NCBI RefSeq assembly: GCF_000716715.1
Contig: NZ_JNYJ01000003.1
Location: 124,001-188,000 of the forward strand
Reading direction: 5' to 3'
DNA length: 64,000 bases
Source of the DNA: Dactylosporangium aurantiacum
Lineage (GTDB): Bacteria; Actinomycetota; Actinomycetes; Mycobacteriales; Micromonosporaceae
A program made the translations under genes and the position numbers. Of this stretch, positions 1 through 8,598 are shown one piece after another. Numbering within the stretch: the stretch's first letter is position 1; each line of letters opens with the position of its first letter. A model generated the notes under the pieces. It did no database searches. It was not told the DNA's origin and was given only the letters and a program-made list of their open reading frames with translations.

Positions 1-837
1 AGCGCGGAGTACGCCAACAAGCTGGAGCAGTGGTTCAGTTCCGCGCCCGGGCCGGTGCAGGAGGTGCTGCGGCCCGTGTTCGACCCGGCCAACGACATGC
101 TCAAGGCCGTCGCCGGTGACCCGCAGGACCTGGTCCGGGCCGGCCAGCGCTACGTCGAGGTCGGCCGGGAGATCGTGGCGATCGCGGAGCAGCAGCGCAC
201 CGACCGGCAGCGGCTCGCCGGCTCCTGGGAGGGCGACGGGTATCAGGCGTTCACCGACAAGGCCGCGGAGATCGAGGAGAAGCTCAAGACCCTCGGCGAG
301 GCGACCGGCAAGACCGACGAGGTGCTGAAGGCGGCCGCCGAGGCCTGCGTCGAGGGCGCCAACCTCATCATCGACATCATCGTGACGCTCGTCGCCTTCG
401 CCATCGGCACGCTCATCGTCAAGCTGGCCCTGGCCGCGCTGACGTTCGGGGCGAGCATGCTGGCCTGGGTCGCCGAGCAGATCGTCGCCGGGATCGTGGC
501 CCTGACCCGCATCCTCAACGTCACGATGCAGGTCGCCCGGGTCCTCATGCAGGTCGCGCGGATCTTCAAGCAGATCGCCCAGATCCTGCGCGGCGTCGCC
601 AACCTCCTCAAGGCGATGAAGACCCTGCTGGAGATGCTCGACAAGCTCAACAAGGCCTCGAAGGGCATGGCGAAGCTCGGCGCGTTCTCCGCCCGTGCCG
701 GCGCCTACGCCACCGTCAACGCGACCATCCTCGGCGGCAACGTGCCGCTGCCGGGCGGCTCGCTGCTCAAGACCGGCCTGGACGCCCAGGACGCCGCCGA
801 GCACGCGGGCGACGCCGAGGACGCGGCCGGCAAGTAG
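1..837 (+). CDS. WXG100-like type VII secretion substrate family protein (5' end outside window)
   Basis: The frame is open from base 1, so the start lies to the left; the GTG at 55 is probably internal. The visible part is about 278 residues. A helical N-terminal half carries an SWEG motif (bases about 223-234, a W-x-G turn) between two long helices, as in WXG100/ESAT-6-like proteins. A hydrophobic stretch follows (IIDIIVTLVAFAIGTLIV and onward), then amphipathic helices and a polar tail. Known family role: small helical-hairpin proteins handled by type VII secretion, or the N-terminal targeting part of larger effectors. The fusion to hydrophobic helices suggests a larger WXG100-fused protein. 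No toxin domain is recognisable. A strong hairpin follows the stop. Confidence 0.7.
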   Translation, partial: SAEYANKLEQWFSSAPGPVQEVLRPVFDPANDMLKAVAGDPQDLVRAGQRYVEVGREIVAIAEQQRTDRQRLAGSWEGDGYQAFTDKAAEIEEKLKTLGEATGKTDEVLKAAAEACVEGANLIIDIIVTLVAFAIGTLIVKLALAALTFGASMLAWVAEQIVAGIVALTRILNVTMQVARVLMQVARIFKQIAQILRGVANLLKAMKTLLEMLDKLNKASKGMAKLGAFSARAGAYATVNATILGGNVPLPGGSLLKTGLDAQDAAEHAGDAEDAAGK

Positions 838-843
838 CCCCGA

Positions 844-877
844 GGGTCCGCGGGCGGCCGGCACCGCCCGCGGACCC
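844..877. terminator. Bidirectional hairpin terminator
   Basis: A perfect inverted repeat with 14-bp arms (GGGTCCGCGGGCGG and its complement) and a 6-base loop lies between two convergent genes, 6 bp after the stop of the WXG100 gene and 9 bp before the end of the leftward gene at 886. There is no clear T-tract, as is usual in high-GC actinomycetes. It probably ends transcription from both sides. Confidence 0.75.
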
Positions 878-885
878 TGGCCAGG

Positions 886-1398
886 TCATCGTGCCGCGTC
901 TTCGGGCGGGAGCTGGCGGTCCGTGGACTGCTGGGGCACGGCCGGTTGGCGGGAAAAGTCGAGGAGCTTGGTGATGAGGCTGACCAGAGTGGAGTCGCGC
1001 ATCGCCTGCTTGTGAACCTCGAGGCGCCACCGCCCGCGTTCGTCGCGGCTGAACTTCACCTCGGTCTGCAGGGCGATCACGACGAGCGCACCGACGGCGA
1101 GGGTGGCCGGCTCGAACCGGGTCCCGTCGGCGGGGATGCTCGCCGCCCGCGCCACGACCTGCCGGTGCTCCGGCGAGCCGGCGAGGTACTCCAGAGCGGC
1201 CCGCGCGAGGTCGCCGGCGGTGACCGGCGCTGCCGGGCCGGGCTGCTCGTCGACGGCGGCGGCCTCGCGGAGCCGGCTGCCGATCTGGCGGAGCTGGCCG
1301 GCGTCGGGCAGCGCGGTGCCGTGGTCGGCGACCAGCGTGAGCAGCCGGACGGCCTCCGGGTCGGTGAGGTCCGCGACGTCTGGCAGGGATGCGGTCAC
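886..1398 (-). CDS. Unrecognised partner protein of the CHAT-STAND-TPR gene
   Basis: 170 residues. The GTG start at 1398 overlaps the stop of the upstream CHAT gene by 4 bp (GTGA), so the two are translationally coupled. The N-terminal two thirds is acidic and helical. Near residues 115-130 lies a short hydrophobic segment (ATLAVGALVVIALQ), followed by a basic, charged strand region (EVKFSRDERGRWRLEVHK) and a helix. No enzyme motif is seen and I do not recognise the family. Small conserved proteins next to CHAT- or caspase-STAND proteins are common in actinobacterial conflict loci and probably act as adaptors or regulated substrates. That role is inferred from position only. Confidence 0.7.
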   Translation of the reverse strand: MTASLPDVADLTDPEAVRLLTLVADHGTALPDAGQLRQIGSRLREAAAVDEQPGPAAPVTAGDLARAALEYLAGSPEHRQVVARAASIPADGTRFEPATLAVGALVVIALQTEVKFSRDERGRWRLEVHKQAMRDSTLVSLITKLLDFSRQPAVPQQSTDRQLPPEDAAR

Positions 1399-4300
1399 TG
1401 GGTCTCCTGGTCGGTGGTGGTCGGGTTGGTCGGGTTCGTCGGATGCATGAGCTGGGCGAGGACCGCGTTGGTGATGGCGGTGTCGGTGGCGTCCAGGCCG
1501 GCCTGCAGCGCATGCGGGTCGCGTTCGCCGGCGATGATGCGGCGCAGGGCGGCGGCGAGCGCCGCCCATTCGTCACGGCTGGCCAGTTCGTCCAGGACCG
1601 GGTCGATGTCCGTTGCGGCGGTCTGGTCGCCGTTCGCGGCGGCGGCGACCGCGGTGATGATGGGCGGCCAGGGTTGCCGAGTCGCCACGTCGGTCTGCGG
1701 GGCTTCGGCGGGTTGGAGGGCGATGCGGCCGTTGACGGCGTCCAGGGCACGGATGACGATGGCGGTGTCGATCGGGTCGAGGCCGGCGGTGAGGGTGTCG
1801 GGGTCGCGGTCGCCGGCGAGCATGCGACGGAGCGCGGCGGTGAGCGCTTCCCAGTCTGCGCTGCTGCCGATCTGGGTGAGCACCTGATCGAGGGCGGTGG
1901 CCGCCTCTTGGTTGCCGCGGACCGCGGTGACCAGCACGGCGAGCACCGGCTCCCACCGGCTGAGGTGCCGCTGCAGATCGTAGGCCCGATCGGTGGGCAG
2001 GTCGCGGGCGGCGTGCAGCACGGTGTCGAGGGCGTTCTGGGCGGTGTCCGGGTCGCCGGCCAGCGCGCCGATCAGACCGGCGAATCGGACGCCGGCCACC
2101 TGTTCGACTGTGGCCGTCAGGTCAGCGAGTGTCGCGGGCGCCAGGATGTCGGGGCGTTCGCGCAGCTGCATGGACAGTGTCCGGACGGTGCTGGCGAACT
2201 CGTGGATCTGTCCGGTGAGGTGGCTGATGATGGCGGCGGCGAGGCGGTGGGCGAGCTGGCCGGCGGGGTCGACGCCGGCCCGACGCAGGTAATTGGCCAG
2301 GTTGTGATGAGAGGCGAGAAGGGCGTCCGGGTCAGGGTCGGCGTATTTGAGGCGGAGCGCGGCATGTGTCAGGGCGATCGCCTCGTCGTGGTGGCCGCGT
2401 TTGTCGGCCAGGTCGGCACGGGCGCTGAAGGTCTTGGCCAGGCTGGAGACGTCCTGGTGCTCTTCGAACACCTGCTGGCAGGCCAGTAGCAGCTGCTCGG
2501 CCTCACCGAGGCGTCCTAGGCGGATCAGCGGGACATAGTCGCTGAACAAGGCGAAGGCGACGGTGTAATCGCCGGCGTTCCGCGCTCGCTTGCTGGCCAG
2601 GTTTTCGGCGTTGAGGTCCAATGCCTCCTGCCATAGCCCCACGGCGCTCGCGGCTTGGACCCCGAGGTTGAGCAGGACTTCCCGCACGCTGAACGGATCA
2701 ACCGCGTCTTCCGGGCCGCGCGTGGGTGGGAGTTGGTCCAACTCGGCGATGAGTCGGCGCACCTCGGTCAGTGCCTGGTCCGGCTCGCCCAGGAGGTAGA
2801 CGATTTGCAGCCGGCGGGTCTGGTCGGCCAGTTGGGTCAAGCGGCCGTGTCCGGCTTGGCGGGTGTGCTCGGCGGCCTGGTCGGCCAGGTCGAGCGCTTC
2901 GCGCAACCGCCCCGTGCGACGACACAGGTTGACGATGTCCCATGCGACAGAGGCGGCGAGCCGGTGGTCGGTGGCCGAAATGGCGCGGGCCAGGGCGGTG
3001 CGCAGCAGCCGCTCTCCCTCCGCGGCGTCCACCCGCATGACGGCACGGCCGAGCGTGGCAAGGTGCTCGGGTTTGCCGGTGGCGGCGGCGATGCGGCGCA
3101 GCTGGGCGGCGGCGATCTGGGCGACCCCTGCCGTCACGTCGCGCATCAGGGCGTGCTCGACCGTCCACGCGGCGGCGTCCCATTCGGCCAGCCGGAGCAG
3201 GTAGGGTGCGGCGGCCAGCCCGGCCCGCACCACCGTCTGAGTGTGCTCGCCACCCTGTCGCCGCTGCTGTGCCTCGAGGCGGCTGGTCCAGAAGGCGGCG
3301 AGTTCGAAGTCGATGGCGACACGCACGTTGGTCGGTGTGGCCACGCGGACCGTCTCGGCCACGCCGGGATGCAAGCGAAACCGCCGTGACGGTGCACCGT
3401 CGGCGTGCCCGGTGGTGTCCTGTTCGACCAGGGCGGCGGTCAGCAGCGGCGCCAGCGTGTCGGTGAAGTCCGGTGCGGGATCGTCCAGCTCCAATCGCGT
3501 GCGCAGGTTGGGCCAGATGGGCTCGGCTATGAGCGAGAACCGGTCGTCGTCTTCGATGCCGGCCAGCAGCTGCAGCAGCAACCTGGGCGCGTCAGGCAGC
3601 GTGTGCATGGTGGTGCTGGTCCAGCCGGCGAGCACCTGCATGAACCCGGCATCGCCCAGCGCTGACTCACCCTCGGCGAAGAACGCTGTCAGGGTCTGGT
3701 CGCCGCTGGTGGCGTGTTCGACGGCGTCGAGGTGCCGGGCCAGGGTGACGTCGTCCGCTGCGGCGCGGTCTGCCAGCTCCAGCAGCTTCGGGTGGCCTTG
3801 CACGAGGTGCAGGACCCGCCGTACCCGCGCCCGGTCCTCCTCCACCGCGGCGGTGCGTTCGGGGCCGGGTTCGGCGTGCAGCAGCCGCCGCAGGTTCGGC
3901 AGTTCCCGGGCCAGTAGCACCCCTTCATCCCGCGACAGTGCGTGCACCGCCTCCACCAGCACCGCCGCCGGCAACCCGGCCGGCGGGGTGCGGCTGGTGA
4001 GCACGACTCGGGATTCGCCGCCATGTCCGGCGAGCGTGGTGATCAGGTCGGCCCAGCGCGGGTCCCGCCACGCGCCATCCGCGGTGAGCAGAGTTTCCAG
4101 GTTGTCGAGCACGATGAGCAGGCCGCTGTCGCGCAGGAGCGCCGCCAGCTGGGGCAGGAAGCGGCGCAGCCCGTCCGCTGTACCGATCTGGTCGACCATG
4201 GTGAAGCCGCGGTCGCCGAGCTGTGCCTCCAGCGCCAGGGCGAGGCTGGTCAGCGCGGTGGGCCACTCCTCTTCCCGCAGCGGGGCCTGCCACCACACCG

Positions 4301-5792
4301 GCTGGTCGAACCGATCCTGGTGCCGGTACGCCAGCTCCAACGCACACGCCGTCTTCCCAGCCCCGGCCATGCCGTGCAGCAGCACCCCACCCCGCCCGCT
4401 GCCGGAGGCCAGGGCCCGGCTGGCCCGGATCATCACCGCCGTCCGGCCGACGAACCGCTCCGGCTCCGGCAGGAACGCGGCCATCCGCGACTCCGCCGGG
4501 TCGATCCGGGGCTTCCCACTCGGCGGGGTCAGCAACAGGCCGGCCGCCGGACCCAGCAGCGTCGGCGTGGCGATCGACAGTGCCGGCCGGGCCGGCGACG
4601 GTCGTTCACCGGCCGCCACGGGCACCGCCCGCCGCAACGCGGCATCGACCGGCAGGTTCAGTTTGAACAGTCCCTCGTACAGCGCGGAGGTCAACGCGAT
4701 GGCGAAGTCGTCGACGACCGGGTAGCGCATCGCCACCACGGCGCACCCCACCTGGTCCGCGACGAGGCGGGCCAGACCGGTCACCGCCTCCTCGGCCGCG
4801 GTCAGCTCGGCGTCGGCGACCTCCTGTGCCATGTCGGCGGCGTCGTCCAGCCGCAGCCAGCGCAGCGTCTCCGCGGTCGTCGCGGCCGCGGACTGGCACG
4901 CCGACAGCACCGCCAGGCGCAGCCGGCCCCGGGCCGGGCGCAGCAGCCGCACCAGATCCGCGGCCTCGACCGTGTCGGCGCTGCCGTCCTCGGCTTCCAG
5001 CAGGATCACCCCGCTGCCGCCGTGCCCGGACAGGTGCAGCACATCCGGCCCACCCTCGAACGTCACCCGCTCGCCGAGGACCTGCCGGGTCACCCCGTAC
5101 TGCAACACCTCCAGCTCGATCATCCGCCGCTCACGCGCCGCCAACGCCCGCACCTGCCTGGCCAGCTCGTACCGCTCCCGCCGCAACGCCAACGCGGAGC
5201 TCTGCGTCGGCAGGCTGAACACCGCCAGCATCCGCAACCGGTCCGCCCGAGCATCCCCGGACGGCGGCGCCTGCCCGATGTCGAAGACCAGACTCACATC
5301 ACCCCGACGGGCGAGGGGCACCCCACCGACATGCGCCAACTCCAGCGGCGCGTACAGCAGGAACCCGACCGCGTCCGGGACCTGCACCCGCACCGTCACC
5401 GGCGCCGCCGCGGCGATCGCCGCACCCACCGAAGCACCGAGAACCCGCTCACCCACCCACCGGCCGAGACGGTCCACCCACTCCGCCTCCGACTCCACCC
5501 GACGGTCCGGCACCGCATTCCACCGCAGGAACCGGTACAGATCCCGGAACGCCTCCGCCTCCCGATCACCGGCGAGCCCCTCGAAATCCACCACGTGATC
5601 GGCCAGCGGCGCCTGAGTCTGCGCGTCGGTCAACAGCCACCGCCAGCGGGCACCCCGAACCACATCGACCGCCCGCAACACCAGACCCACCACACACCCC
5701 CGGTCCGAGACAGCCGCAAAGACCGACCGTAACCGGGAGAACACCCTGCGGATCAGCCGTCGAACGGGCAGACCCACCCGACCGCACGGCAC
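1395..5792 (-). CDS. CHAT protease - STAND NTPase - TPR protein
   Basis: 1465 residues from a GTG start. Residues about 140-420 form a CHAT (caspase-like) peptidase domain with the catalytic pair visible: His257 in LHLSGHGG and Cys299 in LAVLSACQS. A STAND/NB-ARC NTPase follows, with Walker A GMAGAGKT at 474-481, Walker B LLIVLDN at about 558-564 and a downstream VVLTSR segment. The C-terminal half, from about 800, is helical TPR-like repeats. Known family logic: the TPR sensor and NTPase switch control a protease effector, as in CHAT- and caspase-containing conflict systems. Here it is the third gene of a leftward operon (YbaB-like, cupin, this gene, small partner) with gaps of 4 and 13 bp and then a 4-bp overlap. 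The exact start is uncertain. The protein is probably cytoplasmic. Confidence 0.88.
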   Translation of the reverse strand: MPCGRVGLPVRRLIRRVFSRLRSVFAAVSDRGCVVGLVLRAVDVVRGARWRWLLTDAQTQAPLADHVVDFEGLAGDREAEAFRDLYRFLRWNAVPDRRVESEAEWVDRLGRWVGERVLGASVGAAIAAAAPVTVRVQVPDAVGFLLYAPLELAHVGGVPLARRGDVSLVFDIGQAPPSGDARADRLRMLAVFSLPTQSSALALRRERYELARQVRALAARERRMIELEVLQYGVTRQVLGERVTFEGGPDVLHLSGHGGSGVILLEAEDGSADTVEAADLVRLLRPARGRLRLAVLSACQSAAATTAETLRWLRLDDAADMAQEVADAELTAAEEAVTGLARLVADQVGCAVVAMRYPVVDDFAIALTSALYEGLFKLNLPVDAALRRAVPVAAGERPSPARPALSIATPTLLGPAAGLLLTPPSGKPRIDPAESRMAAFLPEPERFVGRTAVMIRASRALASGSGRGGVLLHGMAGAGKTACALELAYRHQDRFDQPVWWQAPLREEEWPTALTSLALALEAQLGDRGFTMVDQIGTADGLRRFLPQLAALLRDSGLLIVLDNLETLLTADGAWRDPRWADLITTLAGHGGESRVVLTSRTPPAGLPAAVLVEAVHALSRDEGVLLARELPNLRRLLHAEPGPERTAAVEEDRARVRRVLHLVQGHPKLLELADRAAADDVTLARHLDAVEHATSGDQTLTAFFAEGESALGDAGFMQVLAGWTSTTMHTLPDAPRLLLQLLAGIEDDDRFSLIAEPIWPNLRTRLELDDPAPDFTDTLAPLLTAALVEQDTTGHADGAPSRRFRLHPGVAETVRVATPTNVRVAIDFELAAFWTSRLEAQQRRQGGEHTQTVVRAGLAAAPYLLRLAEWDAAAWTVEHALMRDVTAGVAQIAAAQLRRIAAATGKPEHLATLGRAVMRVDAAEGERLLRTALARAISATDHRLAASVAWDIVNLCRRTGRLREALDLADQAAEHTRQAGHGRLTQLADQTRRLQIVYLLGEPDQALTEVRRLIAELDQLPPTRGPEDAVDPFSVREVLLNLGVQAASAVGLWQEALDLNAENLASKRARNAGDYTVAFALFSDYVPLIRLGRLGEAEQLLLACQQVFEEHQDVSSLAKTFSARADLADKRGHHDEAIALTHAALRLKYADPDPDALLASHHNLANYLRRAGVDPAGQLAHRLAAAIISHLTGQIHEFASTVRTLSMQLRERPDILAPATLADLTATVEQVAGVRFAGLIGALAGDPDTAQNALDTVLHAARDLPTDRAYDLQRHLSRWEPVLAVLVTAVRGNQEAATALDQVLTQIGSSADWEALTAALRRMLAGDRDPDTLTAGLDPIDTAIVIRALDAVNGRIALQPAEAPQTDVATRQPWPPIITAVAAAANGDQTAATDIDPVLDELASRDEWAALAAALRRIIAGERDPHALQAGLDATDTAITNAVLAQLMHPTNPTNPTTTDQETQ

Positions 5793-5805
5793 CCAACGAC
5801 GACGA

Positions 5806-6138
5806 TCAACCGGTGCGGCTGCCGTACGCGGGGCCGAACACCACGAGCAGGGTCAGGTCCTCGGTCACATCGGTGAAGTGGTGCGGCTCCCCCGCCGGCA
5901 CGAACACGACCGACCCGGGTGCCACGTCCGCCGAGGCGTCCGGGGTGACGATGCGGGCGCGGCCCGAGGTGACGACGTAGATCTCGTCCTCGGTGTGCGG
6001 GCTCTGGTCGTCGACCCCGCCGGCCGGGATGCAGTACGTGCCGACGGACAGGTCCGGCACCCGCAGCTGCTCCACCCAGTCGTTGCCCGCCCCGCCGGGC
6101 GGTGCCGTCCACCGGCCGGCGCCGTCGATGAGGTGCAC
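5806..6138 (-). CDS. Small cupin-domain protein
   Basis: 110 residues; GTG start at 6138, only 4 bp after the stop of the YbaB-like gene. One cupin barrel is visible: PHTEDEIYVVTSGRARI (first cupin motif, with its metal-binding His and Glu) and PAGEPHHFTDV (second motif, with His). Single-domain cupins of this size bind a metal and may be small isomerases, dioxygenases or ligand sensors; nothing here identifies the substrate. The tight spacing puts it in the same transcript as the CHAT-STAND gene that begins 13 bp downstream. It could serve as a sensor or enzyme of that system, or be an unrelated passenger. Confidence 0.85.
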   Translation of the reverse strand: MHLIDGAGRWTAPPGGAGNDWVEQLRVPDLSVGTYCIPAGGVDDQSPHTEDEIYVVTSGRARIVTPDASADVAPGSVVFVPAGEPHHFTDVTEDLTLLVVFGPAYGSRTG

Positions 6139-6142
6139 GGGG

Positions 6143-6934
6143 TCAGAACTCCATGCCGCGCAGGCTGGACTCGATGGCGTCCAGGCGCAGCTGCAGCTGG
6201 TCCATGCGGTACGCGAACAGCTCCTCGGCGCCCTGGAGGTCGGGTTCGTCGCCGTCGGCGGACAGCAGGGCGGCGCGGGCCGTGTCGAGGGCGTCGAGGG
6301 CGGCGTTGACCGCCTCGGCGGTGCGCTCGCCGAGGGTGAAGTTGTCCAGGCGCCGGGTCGCGGCGGCGGAGAGCAGGACTTCGGTGAGGCGGCCGGCGCC
6401 GTCGACGGTGGCCTGCACCGACTGGTCGGCGGCCTCGCCGGTGAAGTGGCGGGTCGCGAACTCACCGGCGCGTTCCTGCGCCTGCGCCATCCGGTCGGGC
6501 AGCTCGTTGAGGACCTTTTCGAGGCGGGCGCCGGCCGCGGTGGTCGCGCCGCCGACGGGTGTGCGGGGGAACAGGCTCGCCGCGCCGCCGTCCTGCAGCA
6601 TGCGGCCCAGGTCCTCCAGCGACTGCAGCAGGCCGGACGTGGCGGGGTCGAGCTCGCCGAGCAGCGTGCGGCGGAACTCGCCCTCGGCGGTCTCGATCGC
6701 GTCGCGGACCGCGGTGACGATCAGCTGGCCGAGGTCGGGGTCGCGGACGGCGTACGCGCTGAGGTACAGGTCGGCGACCCGGAACCGGCCGTCGACGGTG
6801 ACCCGGATGTTGCCGCCCTCGGCCTCGTGGACGGTGCGCCCGGCGCGGGCGTCGGCGGTCGCCGTGTCGATCCTGCGCTGCCGCTGCTCGAACTCCGCGG
6901 TGATCCGCTCCACCGACTCCTGATCCGGATACAT
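6143..6934 (-). CDS. YbaB/EbfC-like protein with two copies of the domain
   Basis: 263 residues from ATG 6934, the first in-frame ATG after a non-coding-looking stretch. Two diverged copies of the YbaB/EbfC fold can be seen: residues about 15-95 (VTVDGRFRVADLYLSA, then a helix ending in VRDAIETAE) and about 155-240 (ATVDGAGRLTEVLLSA, then a helix ending in VNAALDALD). Single YbaB proteins are nucleoid-associated DNA-binding dimers, so this would be a covalent pseudo-dimer. In Micromonosporaceae, YbaB-like genes often sit near WXG100 genes, and one lies at the left edge here. It is the first gene of the operon that includes the CHAT-STAND protein, and it is divergent from the membrane protein at 7051. 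Confidence 0.75.
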   Translation of the reverse strand: MYPDQESVERITAEFEQRQRRIDTATADARAGRTVHEAEGGNIRVTVDGRFRVADLYLSAYAVRDPDLGQLIVTAVRDAIETAEGEFRRTLLGELDPATSGLLQSLEDLGRMLQDGGAASLFPRTPVGGATTAAGARLEKVLNELPDRMAQAQERAGEFATRHFTGEAADQSVQATVDGAGRLTEVLLSAAATRRLDNFTLGERTAEAVNAALDALDTARAALLSADGDEPDLQGAEELFAYRMDQLQLRLDAIESSLRGMEF

Positions 6935-7050
6935 CGACGCCCCCCAGTGCCAATCCAGTCGTGAACCGAAGCCCGGCCAGCCTACTGGCTGGGCGGGCCC
7001 CGCCGCTGCCGCGCCCCCACGTGCAGGCATCGGCTGCTATACATCTCACC

Positions 7051-8088
7051 GTGAAATCACGGCATACGGGGCTGGTCGTCCGGTTCGTCCTGGCGGGCGT
7101 GCTGGTGCTGCTCGGCTGGCAGATGCTGGCCAGCGGCTCGACGACCGACGCGCAGCGGCAGCAGGAATCGGCGCGGCGGATCGCGGAGTACCGCCCGACC
7201 TGCGACGGCAAGACGATGCGGCCGCGCGACACGTGCCTCGTCTTCGGCGGCAGCGGCGACGAGGGCGGCTCCTATCAGCACATGATGGACATGTACGCGG
7301 CGGCGAACTCGCCGCGGGAGCTCGCCGAGCGGGACCGGGGCTGGCGCGTCGCCGGCTACGTCGCGCTGGGCATCGGCGCGCTGACGCTGCTGTGCTTCCT
7401 GCTGTCGCTGGTCGAGGTGATCCGGTTCGGCGCCGACGAGCCGCAGGACGCGACGATCTCCTACCAGCGCAGGCTGGTCGGGCTCGCGGTGGCCGGTGCC
7501 ATGGCGGCGGTCGGGGTGCTGCTGATCGGGGAATCCGGCAACGTCGTGTCGTGGCTGCTGGCCGTCGCCGGGGTGCTGTTGACCGCGGCGGCGCTGGCGA
7601 GCCTGGTCTCGGCGTTCCGGACGCGGGTCGGCCGGCGCCGCTGGGCGAAGGCGCACGGGCACGCCTATGAGCGTTGCGACAAGGACCTGCTGCAGCGGCT
7701 CGGTTGGAGTGACGCGCTGCCGTTCGCCGGTGGTGTCGTCACCGGTACCCACCGCGACCGGGCATTCCTCGTGTTCGACTACGCGGAGAAGGACGCCCGG
7801 CACACGGCGCTGGTGATGGGGGTGCCCGGTGAGCTGCCGCCGCTGGTCGTGGAGGCGAAGCTGAAGGGCGGCCCGCGGCTGCTCACCGGCACCGCGCAGC
7901 ACTGGGTGGACCACGCGACGGAGGTCGTCGCGGCCGCCGACCGGCACTACCCGTGGGCGTTCAAGGGCAACGGCGCGACCCTGTGGGCGAAGTACGACGA
8001 GGTCCTCAGCCCGAGCGGCGAGAAGCTGCAGCGGCGCCTCGACGGCCTGCACCGGGTCGGCACGGCCCTGGCCGCCATGCCGGGCTGA
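7051..8088 (+). CDS. Four-helix membrane protein of unknown function
   Basis: 345 residues from GTG 7051, chosen because the protein then starts KSRHTG directly before the first membrane helix. Membrane segments: about 8-27 (VVRFVLAGVLVLLGWQML), about 100-125 (YVALGIGALTLLCFLLSLV), about 142-160 and about 165-190. An extracytoplasmic loop after helix 1 has two cysteines (CDGK and DTCLV) that could form a disulfide. The last 150 residues form a soluble domain (AFLVFDYAEKDARHTALVMGV and onward). This layout resembles unnamed actinobacterial membrane proteins with a DUF3137-like cytosolic tail, but I cannot name the family. It is divergent from the YbaB-like operon, with a 116-bp shared promoter region. 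Confidence 0.75.
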   Translation: MKSRHTGLVVRFVLAGVLVLLGWQMLASGSTTDAQRQQESARRIAEYRPTCDGKTMRPRDTCLVFGGSGDEGGSYQHMMDMYAAANSPRELAERDRGWRVAGYVALGIGALTLLCFLLSLVEVIRFGADEPQDATISYQRRLVGLAVAGAMAAVGVLLIGESGNVVSWLLAVAGVLLTAAALASLVSAFRTRVGRRRWAKAHGHAYERCDKDLLQRLGWSDALPFAGGVVTGTHRDRAFLVFDYAEKDARHTALVMGVPGELPPLVVEAKLKGGPRLLTGTAQHWVDHATEVVAAADRHYPWAFKGNGATLWAKYDEVLSPSGEKLQRRLDGLHRVGTALAAMPG

Positions 8089-8214
8089 CCGGCGCCGAGA
8101 ACTTGATCACCTTCCCGACTCCGGACCCGATCACCGCGGATGCCGTGACCTGCGGCGCAGGGGGTCAACGCGAGGGTGGCGGCACCGCGCGTCGATTGAC
8201 ACGCTGGAACGCCG

Positions 8215-8345
8215 TCCGTACCGTCCGAAACATCAACGTGATGGTGAACGGAAGCCGGTGCAAGCCCGGCACGGTCGCGCCGCTGTAACCACGAGGTGTG
8301 GGAGTCAGACCCGGTCGCCGTCACGACAACGCTCGATGGGACGCG
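8215..8345 (+). promoter_or_regulatory. Cobalamin riboswitch controlling cbtBA
   Basis: The leader before cbtB carries the conserved cobalamin-riboswitch core in order: GGTGCAAGCCCGGC, then CGCCGCTGTAACC (the CGCnACTGT element), then GTGTGGGAGTCAGACC (the B12-box end). Adenosylcobalamin or another cobalamin should bind here and turn cbtBA off, probably at translation initiation because the ribosome site GGAGG (8357-8361) follows closely. The boundaries are approximate. Known biology: B12 riboswitches often precede cbtAB in Actinobacteria. Confidence 0.9.
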
Positions 8346-8367
8346 AAATCCCGCAGGAGGCAGCATC

Positions 8368-8583
8368 ATGGCTACGATCTCGGCTCTTCCCACCCCGGCC
8401 ACCGCACCGGCCCCGATCCCGCTGCGGCAGATCCTGCCGTGGGCGACCTTCGGCGTCGTGCTCGCCGTCGTGCTGCTGTACTTCGTCGGCGCCGAGCAGG
8501 GCATCACCTCGCTCGTGTCCGGCGAGACCGTGCACGAGTTCGTCCACGACGGCCGTCACCTGCTCGGCTTCCCCTGCCACTGA
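8368..8583 (+). CDS. cbtB: CbtB, small subunit of predicted cobalt transporter
   Basis: 71 residues from ATG 8368, with ribosome site GGAGG 7 bases upstream. One membrane helix (ATFGVVLAVVLLYFVGAEQ, about residues 24-42) is followed by the C-terminal metal-binding signature VHEFVHDGRHLLGFPCH, with four histidines and a cysteine, which is diagnostic of the CbtB family. It works with CbtA, encoded 15 bp downstream, in predicted cobalt uptake for B12 synthesis. Control by the cobalamin riboswitch upstream agrees with this. Confidence 0.95.
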   Translation: MATISALPTPATAPAPIPLRQILPWATFGVVLAVVLLYFVGAEQGITSLVSGETVHEFVHDGRHLLGFPCH

Positions 8584-8598
8584 GGCGGGGCACCCAGC

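Noticed and set aside
946..2489. Overlapping + strand open frames of 313 and 366 codons
   Set aside because: Antisense to the small partner and CHAT genes, with Gly/Val/Arg-biased composition and no motifs. The minus-strand products have clear domains.
3942..5732. Long open frame (about 596 codons) on the + strand
   Set aside because: It lies antisense to the CHAT-STAND gene. Its translation is Arg/Pro/Gln-rich without domain logic, as expected from GC-rich shadow frames.
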